The notes below the pieces were generated by a model, which saw only the letters and a list, made by a program, of their open reading frames with translations, was not told the origin of the DNA and made no database searches. A stretch of DNA of 64,000 bases from Bradyrhizobium sp. PSBB068 (GTDB taxonomy: Bacteria > Pseudomonadota > Alphaproteobacteria > Rhizobiales > Xanthobacteraceae), in assembly GCA_016839165.1 (NCBI GenBank), contig CP069300.1:5022001-5086000 (forward strand). Direction: 5' to 3'. Shown here piece by piece: positions 44,495 through 53,384 of this stretch (positions are counted from its first letter, which is position 1; every line of letters starts with the position of its first letter). Both the position numbers and the translations under genes were made by a program.

Positions 44495-45226
44495 ATGCAT
44501 CACAATTCAAATTTGCTGGCCGCATTTGCCGTAAGCCTGGCATGCATGGGCGCTGCGCATGCCACAGCGCTTCGCGTTGAACCCGTCCTCCTGGAACTGA
44601 ATGCCCCGGCCGCGGCGGCGTCCCTGACGCTGCGCAATGATGACGATGCCGAGGTCGAGGTCCAGACCCGCGTGCTTCGTTGGTCGCAGTCGGAAGGCAA
44701 GGAGAGCCTTGAACCGACAACGGACGTGGTGGCATCGCCGCCAGCCGTCAGGATGGCCCCTCATTCCGACTACGTCGTGCGAGTCGTGCGGGTGTCGAAG
44801 CAACCGATCCAGGGCGAAGAAAGCTATCGTGTCATCGTCGACCAACTACCGCGAGCAGTCGGCAGGCAAAGAGGTACCGTCAATCTCCTGGTACGACAGT
44901 CGATCCCGGCGTTTTTTCGCGGCCGCGAGATCAGCCGGCCAGAGGTCTCCTGGGCGTTCCGCACCGAAGCCGGTAAACTGACCGTCGTAACCCGCAATGC
45001 CGGCGACGAGCGGCTACGAATCGCAAACCTGCGGCTCAAGGATTCCACGGGAGCCACCCTGTCCTTTGGCAACGGCCTGCTCGGCTACGTGCTCGGGCGG
45101 TCCTCCATGAGTTGGACCACGCTGAAATATCCTCAGGGTTTTGGATCCGGCGGATCCATCTCTGTCACGGCCGAAACGGACAAGGGCCCGACTCATGCGG
45201 TTATTGAGTCGCTGGCTCGTCGGTAG
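44495..45226 (+). CDS. Pilus assembly chaperone (CsuC-like)
   Basis: 243 residues from ATG 44495, chosen because a signal peptide follows (NLLAAFAVSLACMGAAHA); a start at 44426 is possible. PapD-like fold: LRVEPVLLELNAPAAAASLT, VRVSKQPIQGEESYRVIVDQ (chaperone signature region) and a second domain. The chaperone delivers pilin subunits to the usher. Its 3' end overlaps the usher gene start by 32 bases. Confidence 0.88.
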   Translation: MHHNSNLLAAFAVSLACMGAAHATALRVEPVLLELNAPAAAASLTLRNDDDAEVEVQTRVLRWSQSEGKESLEPTTDVVASPPAVRMAPHSDYVVRVVRVSKQPIQGEESYRVIVDQLPRAVGRQRGTVNLLVRQSIPAFFRGREISRPEVSWAFRTEAGKLTVVTRNAGDERLRIANLRLKDSTGATLSFGNGLLGYVLGRSSMSWTTLKYPQGFGSGGSISVTAETDKGPTHAVIESLARR

Positions 45227-47672
45227 AAGGGGCTCAGCAGTTGTGTCCATCGCAGCACTACTCGGCATGATCCTCTATGCCGGGCGTGCTCGCGCGGGCG
45301 AAAACCAGACAAACCTGCAACTCGACGTCGTGATCAACTCGGTGCCTGCCCGAACGATCGGATCGTTCGTCCGGTTCGATAACGGTCGCATCGGAGGAAC
45401 GCTGGACGAATTGGAGAGCCTCGGACTGCGTCCGCGCCGGCCGCTTCGACCGGACGAGATCATCGCGCTCGATGATATCCCGACCCTGAAGTATCGATAC
45501 GAGGAGAGAACACAGCGGATATTCATCATCGTCGACGAAGCCGGGCGCAAGCCGCAGCTGCTTGACGCAGGCGGCTCCAGTGGCAACGTGCCGAGGGCGC
45601 AGGCCGATCCTGGCGCGGTGCTGAATTATGATCTGCTGACTTCAACCAGCAACATCTCGACGTCGAGATCGATCGGGCTCGCCAACACATCGCTCTTGCT
45701 CGATGCCCGCGCGTTCTCGCCTTACGGCACCGCCGAACAGTCGGCGATCATCCGCAGTGGTCCGCAGCAGCCTGCGCAGGCGACGAGGCTGAATTCGTCT
45801 TTCCAGTATTCCGACCAGGACCGGATGATCAGCTACGTCGCAGGGGATACGATCAACGGCGGACTCGCCTGGTCGCGTCCGGTCAGGATCGGCGGCTTGC
45901 AGGCCCAACGCGATTTTACCCTGCGGCCCGATCTCATTACCGCGCCGCTCGCGACGATCGGTGGTAGCGCGGCAGTGCCGTCGACCGTCGATGTCTATGT
46001 CAACAACATCAGGACATTTTCTCAGGATGTCGCGTCCGGCCCTTTCAGCGTGAACAACGTTCCGCTGATTTCGGGCGCCGGCACGACGCAGCTCGTGGTG
46101 CGGGATTCGGCAGGTCACGAAACCCGGACCTCGGCGCCGTTTTATGCGAACGCGAACCTGCTTGCGCCCGGGCTAAGCAACTGGTCGGTGGAGGCCGGAT
46201 TGCCGCGCCTGTCCTACGGTTCGAGCAGCGACGTCTATGTTGGCTCGCCAGTCGGATCCGCGACCCTGCGGCGCGGCATCTACGACGGGTTGACGGCAGA
46301 GGCACACGCCGAAGGCGGAGCCGGCGTCATCAACGGCGGGATCGGTGGTGTCCTGAGGACCGGGACGATGGGTGTTGCGGCCGTGGCCCTGGCCGGCAGC
46401 GGCAGCGGCAGCGGCACGAACCGCGGCATGCAGACCTATGCATCCTACGAGACCCGGCTGTTCGACGTGAGCATTTCGGCCAGCTCGCAACACACCTTCG
46501 GCACCTATGACGACCTTGCCTCGGCCACTGCGCGATTGCAGAACATCGTGACGTTCAACGGCGGCCTGCAGAACCTGAACGGTCTGTTTAACTACCTGCC
46601 CGGCGGCGTCGCTTCGCTGTCGAACTCGTTTGCCTATGTGACGGGCATCTATGGCAGCGCCCGTGCGCCGGTCGCACTCGATCGGATCACTTTCAGCACC
46701 CCGATGCCGTTCGACTCCAGGGCCAGCCTCAGTGCAAGCTTTGTCGATCTGCGCGATGCCTCGGGCAATCGTTCGAATATTGTGACGGCTTCCTACTCGC
46801 GTTCGTTGCCGTACAATGCGTCGATATTCACCACCGTCTTCCACGATTTCGGTACCAAGAAGAATACCGGCATGTTTGCCGGTTTGAGCATGCCCCTTGG
46901 CGACTCTGCTTCGATCACGAGCGGGGTTTCAAGCGGACGGAGCGGTACAGTCGGTAGCGTCGATGCCGTCAAGTCGCTTGGGCCGGAGCCCGGCAGTTAT
47001 GGCTGGCGCGTGCACGATTCCGAAGGCTCGGCAAGTTACCGGGAGGCCACAGCTTCCTACAGGTCGAGCTACGGCACCGTCCAGGCCGGCGCAAGTCAGG
47101 CCGGATCCGGCGCGGTGGGATCGCTGGAATTGCGCGGTTCGATCACGACCATGGGAGGCGGCGTTTTCCTTTCGAACTGGATCGACGACAGCTTCGCGGT
47201 GGTCACGACCGGCGTGCCGGATGTCGAGGTCCTCAACGAGAACCGCCGGGCGGGCGTCACCGATTCCCGCGGCATGTTGCTGATACCGACGCTTCGGTCC
47301 TACCAAAACAACAAGATCGCGATCGATCCGACGAACCTTCCAGTCGACAACGAAGCGGCAACGACGCATGACATCGCAGCTCCCGCCGATCGCGCCGGGA
47401 TACTCGTCAGATTCGATGTCCGCAAGGAGACGACGGCCGCGCTGGTTACCTTTGTTGGACCTGACAATCGTGTTCTGCCGGCCGGCGCCGTCGGCCGCAT
47501 GACCGGTGGAGGAGAGTTTGTCGTCGGCTATGACGGACAGGCCTACATCAAGGGACTGTCGTCAACGAACGAAGTCGAGATCGACCTGGCCGAAATGCGC
47601 TGCCGTACAACGTTTGGGTTTGTCCCGAAGCCCGGCGAACAGGTCCGGATCCCCGGAGTGGTGTGCCGATAA
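45195..47672 (+). CDS. Outer-membrane pilus usher (CsuD-like)
   Basis: 825 residues from ATG 45195. N-terminal signal region (AVVSIAALLGMILYAGRARA), an N-terminal periplasmic domain, a barrel with plug-like segment (GLAWSRPVRIGGLQAQRDFT; VPSTVDVYVNNIRTFSQDVA; SGPFSVNNVPLISGAGTTQL) and C-terminal domains ending GEQVRIPGVVCR. GSGSGSG repeats occur at a loop near 46396. It forms the export pore and platform for pilus assembly. Confidence 0.92.
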   Translation: MRLLSRWLVGRRGSAVVSIAALLGMILYAGRARAGENQTNLQLDVVINSVPARTIGSFVRFDNGRIGGTLDELESLGLRPRRPLRPDEIIALDDIPTLKYRYEERTQRIFIIVDEAGRKPQLLDAGGSSGNVPRAQADPGAVLNYDLLTSTSNISTSRSIGLANTSLLLDARAFSPYGTAEQSAIIRSGPQQPAQATRLNSSFQYSDQDRMISYVAGDTINGGLAWSRPVRIGGLQAQRDFTLRPDLITAPLATIGGSAAVPSTVDVYVNNIRTFSQDVASGPFSVNNVPLISGAGTTQLVVRDSAGHETRTSAPFYANANLLAPGLSNWSVEAGLPRLSYGSSSDVYVGSPVGSATLRRGIYDGLTAEAHAEGGAGVINGGIGGVLRTGTMGVAAVALAGSGSGSGTNRGMQTYASYETRLFDVSISASSQHTFGTYDDLASATARLQNIVTFNGGLQNLNGLFNYLPGGVASLSNSFAYVTGIYGSARAPVALDRITFSTPMPFDSRASLSASFVDLRDASGNRSNIVTASYSRSLPYNASIFTTVFHDFGTKKNTGMFAGLSMPLGDSASITSGVSSGRSGTVGSVDAVKSLGPEPGSYGWRVHDSEGSASYREATASYRSSYGTVQAGASQAGSGAVGSLELRGSITTMGGGVFLSNWIDDSFAVVTTGVPDVEVLNENRRAGVTDSRGMLLIPTLRSYQNNKIAIDPTNLPVDNEAATTHDIAAPADRAGILVRFDVRKETTAALVTFVGPDNRVLPAGAVGRMTGGGEFVVGYDGQAYIKGLSSTNEVEIDLAEMRCRTTFGFVPKPGEQVRIPGVVCR

Positions 47673-47757
47673 TGCAGTCGTTCATCCGCGAACAGCGGCT
47701 CCGCAATTTAACCGCCTATAATCAGTTCCGATTAACTCGCATTGTGAGATTGAGATC

Positions 47758-48762
47758 GTGGTCATCGGCTTGAAGCGAACCCTGCTCTTGGCCCTGTTCT
47801 TGGCCCTGCTCCTGCAGCTTGCGGCATCATTTTCGGCTCACGCCCAAAGCTGCTCCGTTACCTCGGCGTCGGGCAACTACGGATCGGTCGACATTCTGGC
47901 CGGCGGCGCCGTCGATACGACCTCGACCTTTACCGTGACGTGCAGCGGCTGTGCCCTCGGCTGCACGGTCAATGCGTGTGTGCAATTCAACCAGGGGGCG
48001 CCCAACAGCAGCAATTCGGTTCGATCGCTGGGAAGTGGCGCGAATGCGGCAATCCACGAGCTGTATTCGGATTCAGGGCGCACGCAGGTCTGGGGATCCT
48101 GGGGATACGGAACCACCGCGTATGGCTCCGGCGGCGTCAGCATCAATCTGAGTCTTCCACTTTTGGGCGGACCCGCGCAACAAAGTCTGACTGTCTATGG
48201 GCGCTTCCTGGCCAATCAGCAGGCAACGATACCCGGAACCTACGTCTGGAGCACGACGTCTCCGGTCGTCGCCTACGCGGCCTATCTTCTGGCAAGCCCG
48301 AATTGCTCATCGAATCCGGGAACGACGACAAATGCCGGCGCCTCGCCCTGGACGGCGACAATCGCCGGAAATTGCATTGTTTCGACAACCCCACTCAATT
48401 TCGGCAACGCTTCGCTGTTGACGTCAAACATTGACGGCGTTGGAACGATTTCAGTGAAGTGCACCAATACGACCCCGTACTCGATCGGTCTCGATAACGG
48501 AGTGAACCCAAGCGGCAGCCAGCGGCGCATGCAGGCAGGTTCGAGCTTCATCACATACAATCTCTATACCGACGCGGCCCGGACCAGCGCCTGGACAAGT
48601 ACGACATCCGCCACGACCTGCACTTCTGGTGCCAGTACCTGTGTCCTTGGTACAGGAACAGCGTTGAACCAGAATGTTTCAGTCTATGGGCGCGTTCCGC
48701 CGCAGACCTCACCACCCGCCGGAAGCTACGCGGACACCATCGTCGTCACCGTGACCTTCTAG
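47758..48762 (+). CDS. Two-domain spore coat U protein, likely pilus tip adhesin (CsuE-like)
   Basis: 334 residues from GTG 47758 with signal peptide (LLLALFLALLLQLAASFSAHAQ). Two SCPU domains in tandem: the first starts SCSVTSASGNYGSVDILAGG, the second NCIVSTTPLNFGNASLL with SGSQRRMQAGSSFITYNLYT and a terminal TIVVTVTF. The doubled domain is as in CsuE, the tip subunit of Csu pili. The second domain is clearly related to the pilin at 43851. Confidence 0.85.
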   Translation: MVIGLKRTLLLALFLALLLQLAASFSAHAQSCSVTSASGNYGSVDILAGGAVDTTSTFTVTCSGCALGCTVNACVQFNQGAPNSSNSVRSLGSGANAAIHELYSDSGRTQVWGSWGYGTTAYGSGGVSINLSLPLLGGPAQQSLTVYGRFLANQQATIPGTYVWSTTSPVVAYAAYLLASPNCSSNPGTTTNAGASPWTATIAGNCIVSTTPLNFGNASLLTSNIDGVGTISVKCTNTTPYSIGLDNGVNPSGSQRRMQAGSSFITYNLYTDAARTSAWTSTTSATTCTSGASTCVLGTGTALNQNVSVYGRVPPQTSPPAGSYADTIVVTVTF

Positions 48763-48885
48763 CCAGCCTGGTTTTCCGGATGGAGTAGCTGGGCCTGGTT
48801 CGCGCACCGTGGGAATGGGCGCGGCGAGAACGGCGATAGCCGGCGTGCATGAACGACCGAGGTTGTACCGATGCCAGCGCGGAGG

Positions 48886-49869
48886 CTATTCCCGAGCAAC
48901 TACGGCATCGAGCCACGCGCAGTTCAGAGGCGGCACGACTGGATCCGGCACGCGTACGCCGCGCTGCGCCGCATCGATCCGCATGTCACGTAGGCGCTTG
49001 CGCTGTTCATCGGGCATATAGAGCCGCTCATGCCCCCAGAGCGATGGCCCATCAAACGTCTCATGCGGTTGCCAGGTAACCGGGTCGATGACGCGAGCTC
49101 CCCAACCGTATTCGATGAAGAAGCCCGACGGCGTGTTTACGTAAAACGACGTCATGTGATCGTTGGTGTGTCGTCCCAAGGTATAGGCGACCCGCCCGTC
49201 ATCCAGCTGCGCAAGATCGTAGCATTGACCAACGTCGTCGAGGGTGCCGAGTTCGACCATGAAGTGGTGCAGCGCTTTCCGGCCGGAGCCCACCATCGCA
49301 AAGCTGTGATGGCGTCCGTTCACATGGAAAAAATACAGGCTGTAGGGCTTGAGCCCGAAATCGGACACGTGGAAGCCGAGCACGTCGCGATAGAACGGCA
49401 GCAGAAGATCGACGTCCTCGACGTTCAGGACGACGTGTCCCATTCCGAGGGCGCCGGTGCGGAAGCCGGAGATCGGCCTCCCCGGTCGGAACGGATCCGT
49501 CGCGAGGGACGGCTCGCAGAACGCCTCAAGCCGGTTGCCAGCGGGGTCGGCGAACTGGATCAAGTCGCGAACGTGCCGTTCATCGGCCAGCGCGCGCGAT
49601 CCGCGCGTGACTACGACACCATGGCTTTCCAACCTGGCGGCGAGACGATCAAGCTCCGCTGGGGTCGGAACTTCCCAGCCCATCACCGCAAGACCGGAGT
49701 CGTTGCCGCCGTCGACGATCAGACGTTGCCTGCGGTCGTCCATCCGGAAAGCCCGCGTCTTTCCGCCGCGATCGATCTGCTGCATGCCGAGCAGCTTCGT
49801 CGCCATGTGGCTCCACTGCTCCAGCTGCGAGGAGCCTATGCCGATGTAGCCGAGTGCGGAAATCTCCAT
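48886..49869 (-). CDS. Extradiol ring-cleavage dioxygenase (VOC family, BphC-like)
   Basis: 327 residues, two-domain type I extradiol enzyme. Fe ligands by pattern are H145 (GMGHVVLNV), H201 or H202 (ALHHFMVEL) and E253 (FFIEYGWG), with H238 and Y243 (RHTNDHMTSFYV) as active-site residues. It opens catecholic rings beside one hydroxyl. It is divergent from the IclR regulator; a flavin hydroxylase and FAH hydrolase nearby complete a meta-cleavage route. Substrate not certain. Confidence 0.9.
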   Translation of the reverse strand: MEISALGYIGIGSSQLEQWSHMATKLLGMQQIDRGGKTRAFRMDDRRQRLIVDGGNDSGLAVMGWEVPTPAELDRLAARLESHGVVVTRGSRALADERHVRDLIQFADPAGNRLEAFCEPSLATDPFRPGRPISGFRTGALGMGHVVLNVEDVDLLLPFYRDVLGFHVSDFGLKPYSLYFFHVNGRHHSFAMVGSGRKALHHFMVELGTLDDVGQCYDLAQLDDGRVAYTLGRHTNDHMTSFYVNTPSGFFIEYGWGARVIDPVTWQPHETFDGPSLWGHERLYMPDEQRKRLRDMRIDAAQRGVRVPDPVVPPLNCAWLDAVVARE

Positions 49870-50030
49870 ACAGGTTCCTTAAGTGTGTTCTTCGCACGCG
49901 TTGGTCGCGCGCGGCCCCTTCGCCGGAGTTTGATGCCGACGCGGCGCGATCGTGCCCAAAGCCTTGCGGCCGCATCGCATTTGCAGCATCGTGAGCCTGC
50001 GTACCCGGCGGCACAAGGACGAAAATAGAA

Positions 50031-50822
50031 ATGTCCAAGGAGCGGACGAGCGACGGACGGCCGAAAGCCTCGGCGGGGGTCCGCGCCTTCAAGCGCGGGC
50101 TGGACGTCCTCACCGAGGTCAACAGGTCCGGCGGCGTGAGGGCCGCAGACGTGGCGCGCGCGCTCGATCTTCCCCGGCCGACCGTCTACCGGCTGCTCGA
50201 GACCTTGGAGGAACTCGGCTATATCGCTCGTTCGGCGAGCGACGACCGCTATCGCGTGACTCGGTTGGCCTCCAGCCTCGGGGACGGCTACAATCCCAGC
50301 GTCGTCATCTGCCAGGCGGCGGCGCCCTACCTCAACGAGTTGAGCAAGACTCTCGTCTGGCCCGTCGACCTTTCCACCTATGAGAACGCCGCGATGGTGG
50401 TCCAGGAGACCACCCATTCTCGCAGTCCAATGTCGATCGACCGCGGGATGATCGGCAAACGCCTACCCATCCTTCGGACATCGGCCGGTCGAGCCTATCT
50501 GGCGGCCTCGGCGGAGCGCGAGCGAAACTTGATCGTCAATCATTTGCGGCGGATCGATGAGGCGGATGACCGCCCCTTCCTCGGCGGCGACTGGCTCGAA
50601 CGCATGATCGCGGAGACCCGTGAGCGGGGTTACGGAGTCCGCAACGAGGGAGAATACAATCCCAAGACGGCATCGATCGCGGTGCCGATCGTCCGGGACG
50701 AGGCCGTCTTCGGCTGCATTTCGATCATATGGATCCGTTCCGCCCTTTCTCTAGAGGACGCGGTTTCGCAGTTCGTGATGCCAATGCGCCAAGCTGCGGC
50801 CGCAATCACGATCGACGGCTAA
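50031..50822 (+). CDS. IclR-family transcriptional regulator (MhpR-like)
   Basis: 263 residues: winged helix (FKRGLDVLTEVNRSGGVRAA, DVARALDLPRPTVYRLLETL) and complete effector domain (LSTYENAAMVVQETTHSRSP; LPILRTSAGRAYLAAS; PKTASIAVPIVRDEAVFGCI). Such regulators control aromatic catabolism, and it sits divergent from the ring-cleavage gene. Its end overlaps by four bases the end of the convergent P450 gene. Confidence 0.9.
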   Translation: MSKERTSDGRPKASAGVRAFKRGLDVLTEVNRSGGVRAADVARALDLPRPTVYRLLETLEELGYIARSASDDRYRVTRLASSLGDGYNPSVVICQAAAPYLNELSKTLVWPVDLSTYENAAMVVQETTHSRSPMSIDRGMIGKRLPILRTSAGRAYLAASAERERNLIVNHLRRIDEADDRPFLGGDWLERMIAETRERGYGVRNEGEYNPKTASIAVPIVRDEAVFGCISIIWIRSALSLEDAVSQFVMPMRQAAAAITIDG

Positions 50823-52000
50823 TTCACCCTTACGGGTAGAGAAGCCAGGCCACGCAGCACGTTGTTCAGGGCGAGCACGGGTTCACCGATATCGAAGCTG
50901 CGCACCTTCTCGACGAGGACTTCGAGAAGAGCCGTCATTTCGAGACGGGCGAGATGCAGGCCGGCGCACATGTGCGTGCCGTTTCCGAAACCAAGATGGT
51001 CGTTGGCGCGCCGGCGCACATCGAACTTCTCCGGATCTTGCCATTTGCGCTCGTCACGGTTGGCCGACGCATACAGCAGCAGCACCCGGCTTCCTGCTGG
51101 AACAAGCGCATCGCCGAGGGCAGCGTTCGAGGCAGCATGACGCGTGAAGCCCCGGATCGGAGACTCCAGGCGGAGGGCTTCGTTGATGGCATTCGGGATC
51201 AGCTTAGGATCATTGCGGACAAGCTCCCATTGATCCGGATGTCTGCCGAACAACAGGATCAGATTAGCCGTCGCGAAGATCGTCGTGTCCAGGCTGGGCC
51301 CGAGATAGTCCCGCATCAGGACGGGACAACGCTCCGGCTCGACCTCGCCACGATCGGCGGCCTCGAAAATGCGCCTGCCCCAGCTCCCGGGCAGCAACCG
51401 TTCGCGCATATCCGGAACGCTCAGGTAGGAGCGCATCTCGCGAAAATCCGTCATGGCGGCGCAGCCACGTTCGTTCATCGTGCCCAGCACGTTGAACGTG
51501 GCCGACGCCCACCTGAGCATGCTGCCCCGGCCGTAGTCTTCGAGGCCGACCAACTTGGACACGATCGTGAGCGGCAAGTGTTGCGCCAGATCCGTCACCG
51601 CGTCGAATTGCTCCTGCTCGACGAGGTCATCAACGAGCCGTCTTGCTTCCGCCCGGATCTGTGGACCGATCTCTTCGAGAGCTCGGGGCGAAAGAGGAGC
51701 GCCGATGATCGCCCGGAGCCGGTCATGCAAGGGGGCGTCGCTCGCAAGAGTCGTGCCCCGCGCCATTTCGTTGACGGTGCCGTTGGCTGCGACGCCCTCC
51801 GCGGACGAGAAGACGGTCGGATTCCTCAACGCTGCTCGGACGTCATCGAAGCGACCCACGGCATAGAGATCGTGTCGAGGAAGCCAGACGGCGGCGCCGC
51901 GCGCCCTGATAGCTCGATAGTGAGGATAGGGGTCGCGAAGAACCTCGTCGCTGTAGAGATCGACGTCGTAGGTGGGCGCGTCCAGATCGGCTATGCTCAT
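50819..52000 (-). CDS. Cytochrome P450
   Basis: 393 residues. Haem-binding loop FGNGTHMCAG with C345 as the axial ligand; ExxR at E274-R277 (NEALRLES); I-helix YLGPSLDTTIFATAN, retaining the Asp-Thr pair. Soluble class I type without membrane anchor, so it needs a ferredoxin and reductase that are not encoded adjacently. Probably oxidises an aromatic acid or ether feeding the local ring-cleavage pathway. Confidence 0.92.
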   Translation of the reverse strand: MSIADLDAPTYDVDLYSDEVLRDPYPHYRAIRARGAAVWLPRHDLYAVGRFDDVRAALRNPTVFSSAEGVAANGTVNEMARGTTLASDAPLHDRLRAIIGAPLSPRALEEIGPQIRAEARRLVDDLVEQEQFDAVTDLAQHLPLTIVSKLVGLEDYGRGSMLRWASATFNVLGTMNERGCAAMTDFREMRSYLSVPDMRERLLPGSWGRRIFEAADRGEVEPERCPVLMRDYLGPSLDTTIFATANLILLFGRHPDQWELVRNDPKLIPNAINEALRLESPIRGFTRHAASNAALGDALVPAGSRVLLLYASANRDERKWQDPEKFDVRRRANDHLGFGNGTHMCAGLHLARLEMTALLEVLVEKVRSFDIGEPVLALNNVLRGLASLPVRVN

Positions 52001-52027
52001 GATGTTCCGTCCGCTTGGATGCTGGTG

Positions 52028-53176
52028 TCAGCGCACCGCGACCCACTCGCCCTTTTCGAGCTTGCCCAGAACCAAAGCACTCTGGTCCAACCCCGTGTGG
52101 TCGTCGGGTCCGTAATTGTAGACGCCTCGTGACCCGGCAACGCCCTTCAAGGATTCGATCGCGCCTCTCAGGGCCTGTCTGAACTCGGGCGTACCCGGCT
52201 CGGCGGTCTTCAGAGCGATCGGGGCGGCCTTCTCGAGCAACAGCAAGGCATCGTAGGCCGTTCCCGCGAAGATGTTGCGGCTTCCCGGCCCGAACTTCGC
52301 TTCGTAGCGCTGGATGAACTCCAGTGCGGACTTCTTCGCGGGATATTCGTCGGGGAAGGACGCGGCCCCGACGGCGGGGCTCAGTGGAACGAAGATGCCG
52401 TCGCCTTGGGCACCTGTGAGCTTCTTGAAATCGCCGAATGTCGCGCCGAGCGTGCCGTAGATCTGACCATCGTACCCCTTCTCGCGCAATTGCAATAGCG
52501 GAAGCGCCGCCGGCGCACCCGAGGCCGCGATCAGAACGGCATCCGGACCGGCTGCGAGGATCTTCAATATCTGTCCCACCACCGTCGTGTCGGTCCGGGC
52601 GTACTTCTCGTTCGCGACGAGCTCGATGCCGGCGGCCTTGGCCATGTCGGCGCTGACCTTGCTCCAGGCGTCGCCATAGGAGTCGCCAAAACCGATCAGG
52701 GCCAGCTTCTTCACCCCGGACTTCTTCATGTTCGCGAACAGCGGCGTTGCTTCGTGATCGTCGTTGGTTGTGGTCTTGAACACCCAACGCCGCCTGGCGT
52801 CGATCGGTGCGACGAGCGCATTGACTGGCGCGAGCGTGATCATAGGCGTCTCGTACTCGACCGCCGGCTCGATGACCGCGAAGGAGCCCGGCGTGGTGGT
52901 CGGCCCGATCAGCAGGTCTATCTTGCTCTCCTCATGCAGCTTGCGCAGCGCCGACACGGCGGCCGTAGCGTCAGAAGCTTCATCGAGGAATAGATAGTTG
53001 ACCTTCTTCCCTGCGATCTCGGCGGGACCGAAGGCCGTGCCGTTGCGCTCGGCGTTGCCGATGGCTGCGGCGGGGCCCGTCGCGGACAAAAGGATCCCGA
53101 CGTTGATGTCGGCGGCAAAGCTCGGCGCAGCGAACAATTGCGCAACAAGACATGCACTCAGCACGGATCGCAGCAT
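52028..53176 (-). CDS. ABC transporter substrate-binding protein (branched-chain amino acid type)
   Basis: 382 residues with signal peptide (SVLSACLVAQLFAAPSFAAD). Type I periplasmic binding fold: INVGILLSATGPAAAIGNAE, LLIGPTTTPGSFAVIEPAVE, YETPMITLAPVNALVAP, GPDAVLIAASGAPAALPLLQ. In catabolic clusters such proteins usually bind aromatic acids. No permease or ATPase genes are adjacent. It lies 27 bp upstream of the P450 gene on the same strand, so the two are likely co-transcribed. Confidence 0.88.
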   Translation of the reverse strand: MLRSVLSACLVAQLFAAPSFAADINVGILLSATGPAAAIGNAERNGTAFGPAEIAGKKVNYLFLDEASDATAAVSALRKLHEESKIDLLIGPTTTPGSFAVIEPAVEYETPMITLAPVNALVAPIDARRRWVFKTTTNDDHEATPLFANMKKSGVKKLALIGFGDSYGDAWSKVSADMAKAAGIELVANEKYARTDTTVVGQILKILAAGPDAVLIAASGAPAALPLLQLREKGYDGQIYGTLGATFGDFKKLTGAQGDGIFVPLSPAVGAASFPDEYPAKKSALEFIQRYEAKFGPGSRNIFAGTAYDALLLLEKAAPIALKTAEPGTPEFRQALRGAIESLKGVAGSRGVYNYGPDDHTGLDQSALVLGKLEKGEWVAVR

Positions 53177-53384
53177 CGTCGTTTCCTCCGCCTTGGACTG
53201 CCTCGGCAGACCGGCCTTATTGGCTTTGCTTCCTCCCTAGCGAAACCGGATTGCCCGCGAGTAGCATTATCGCGAAGCTGTCCGGCTGGCGGACAAGCCA
53301 CCGAGCAGCGCAGCCTCGTCCGCTGCGCGGACAGTTGGCGACTCGATGTTGAAAGTGGAGCGCGGCTGAGAAACAGATGGCGTC

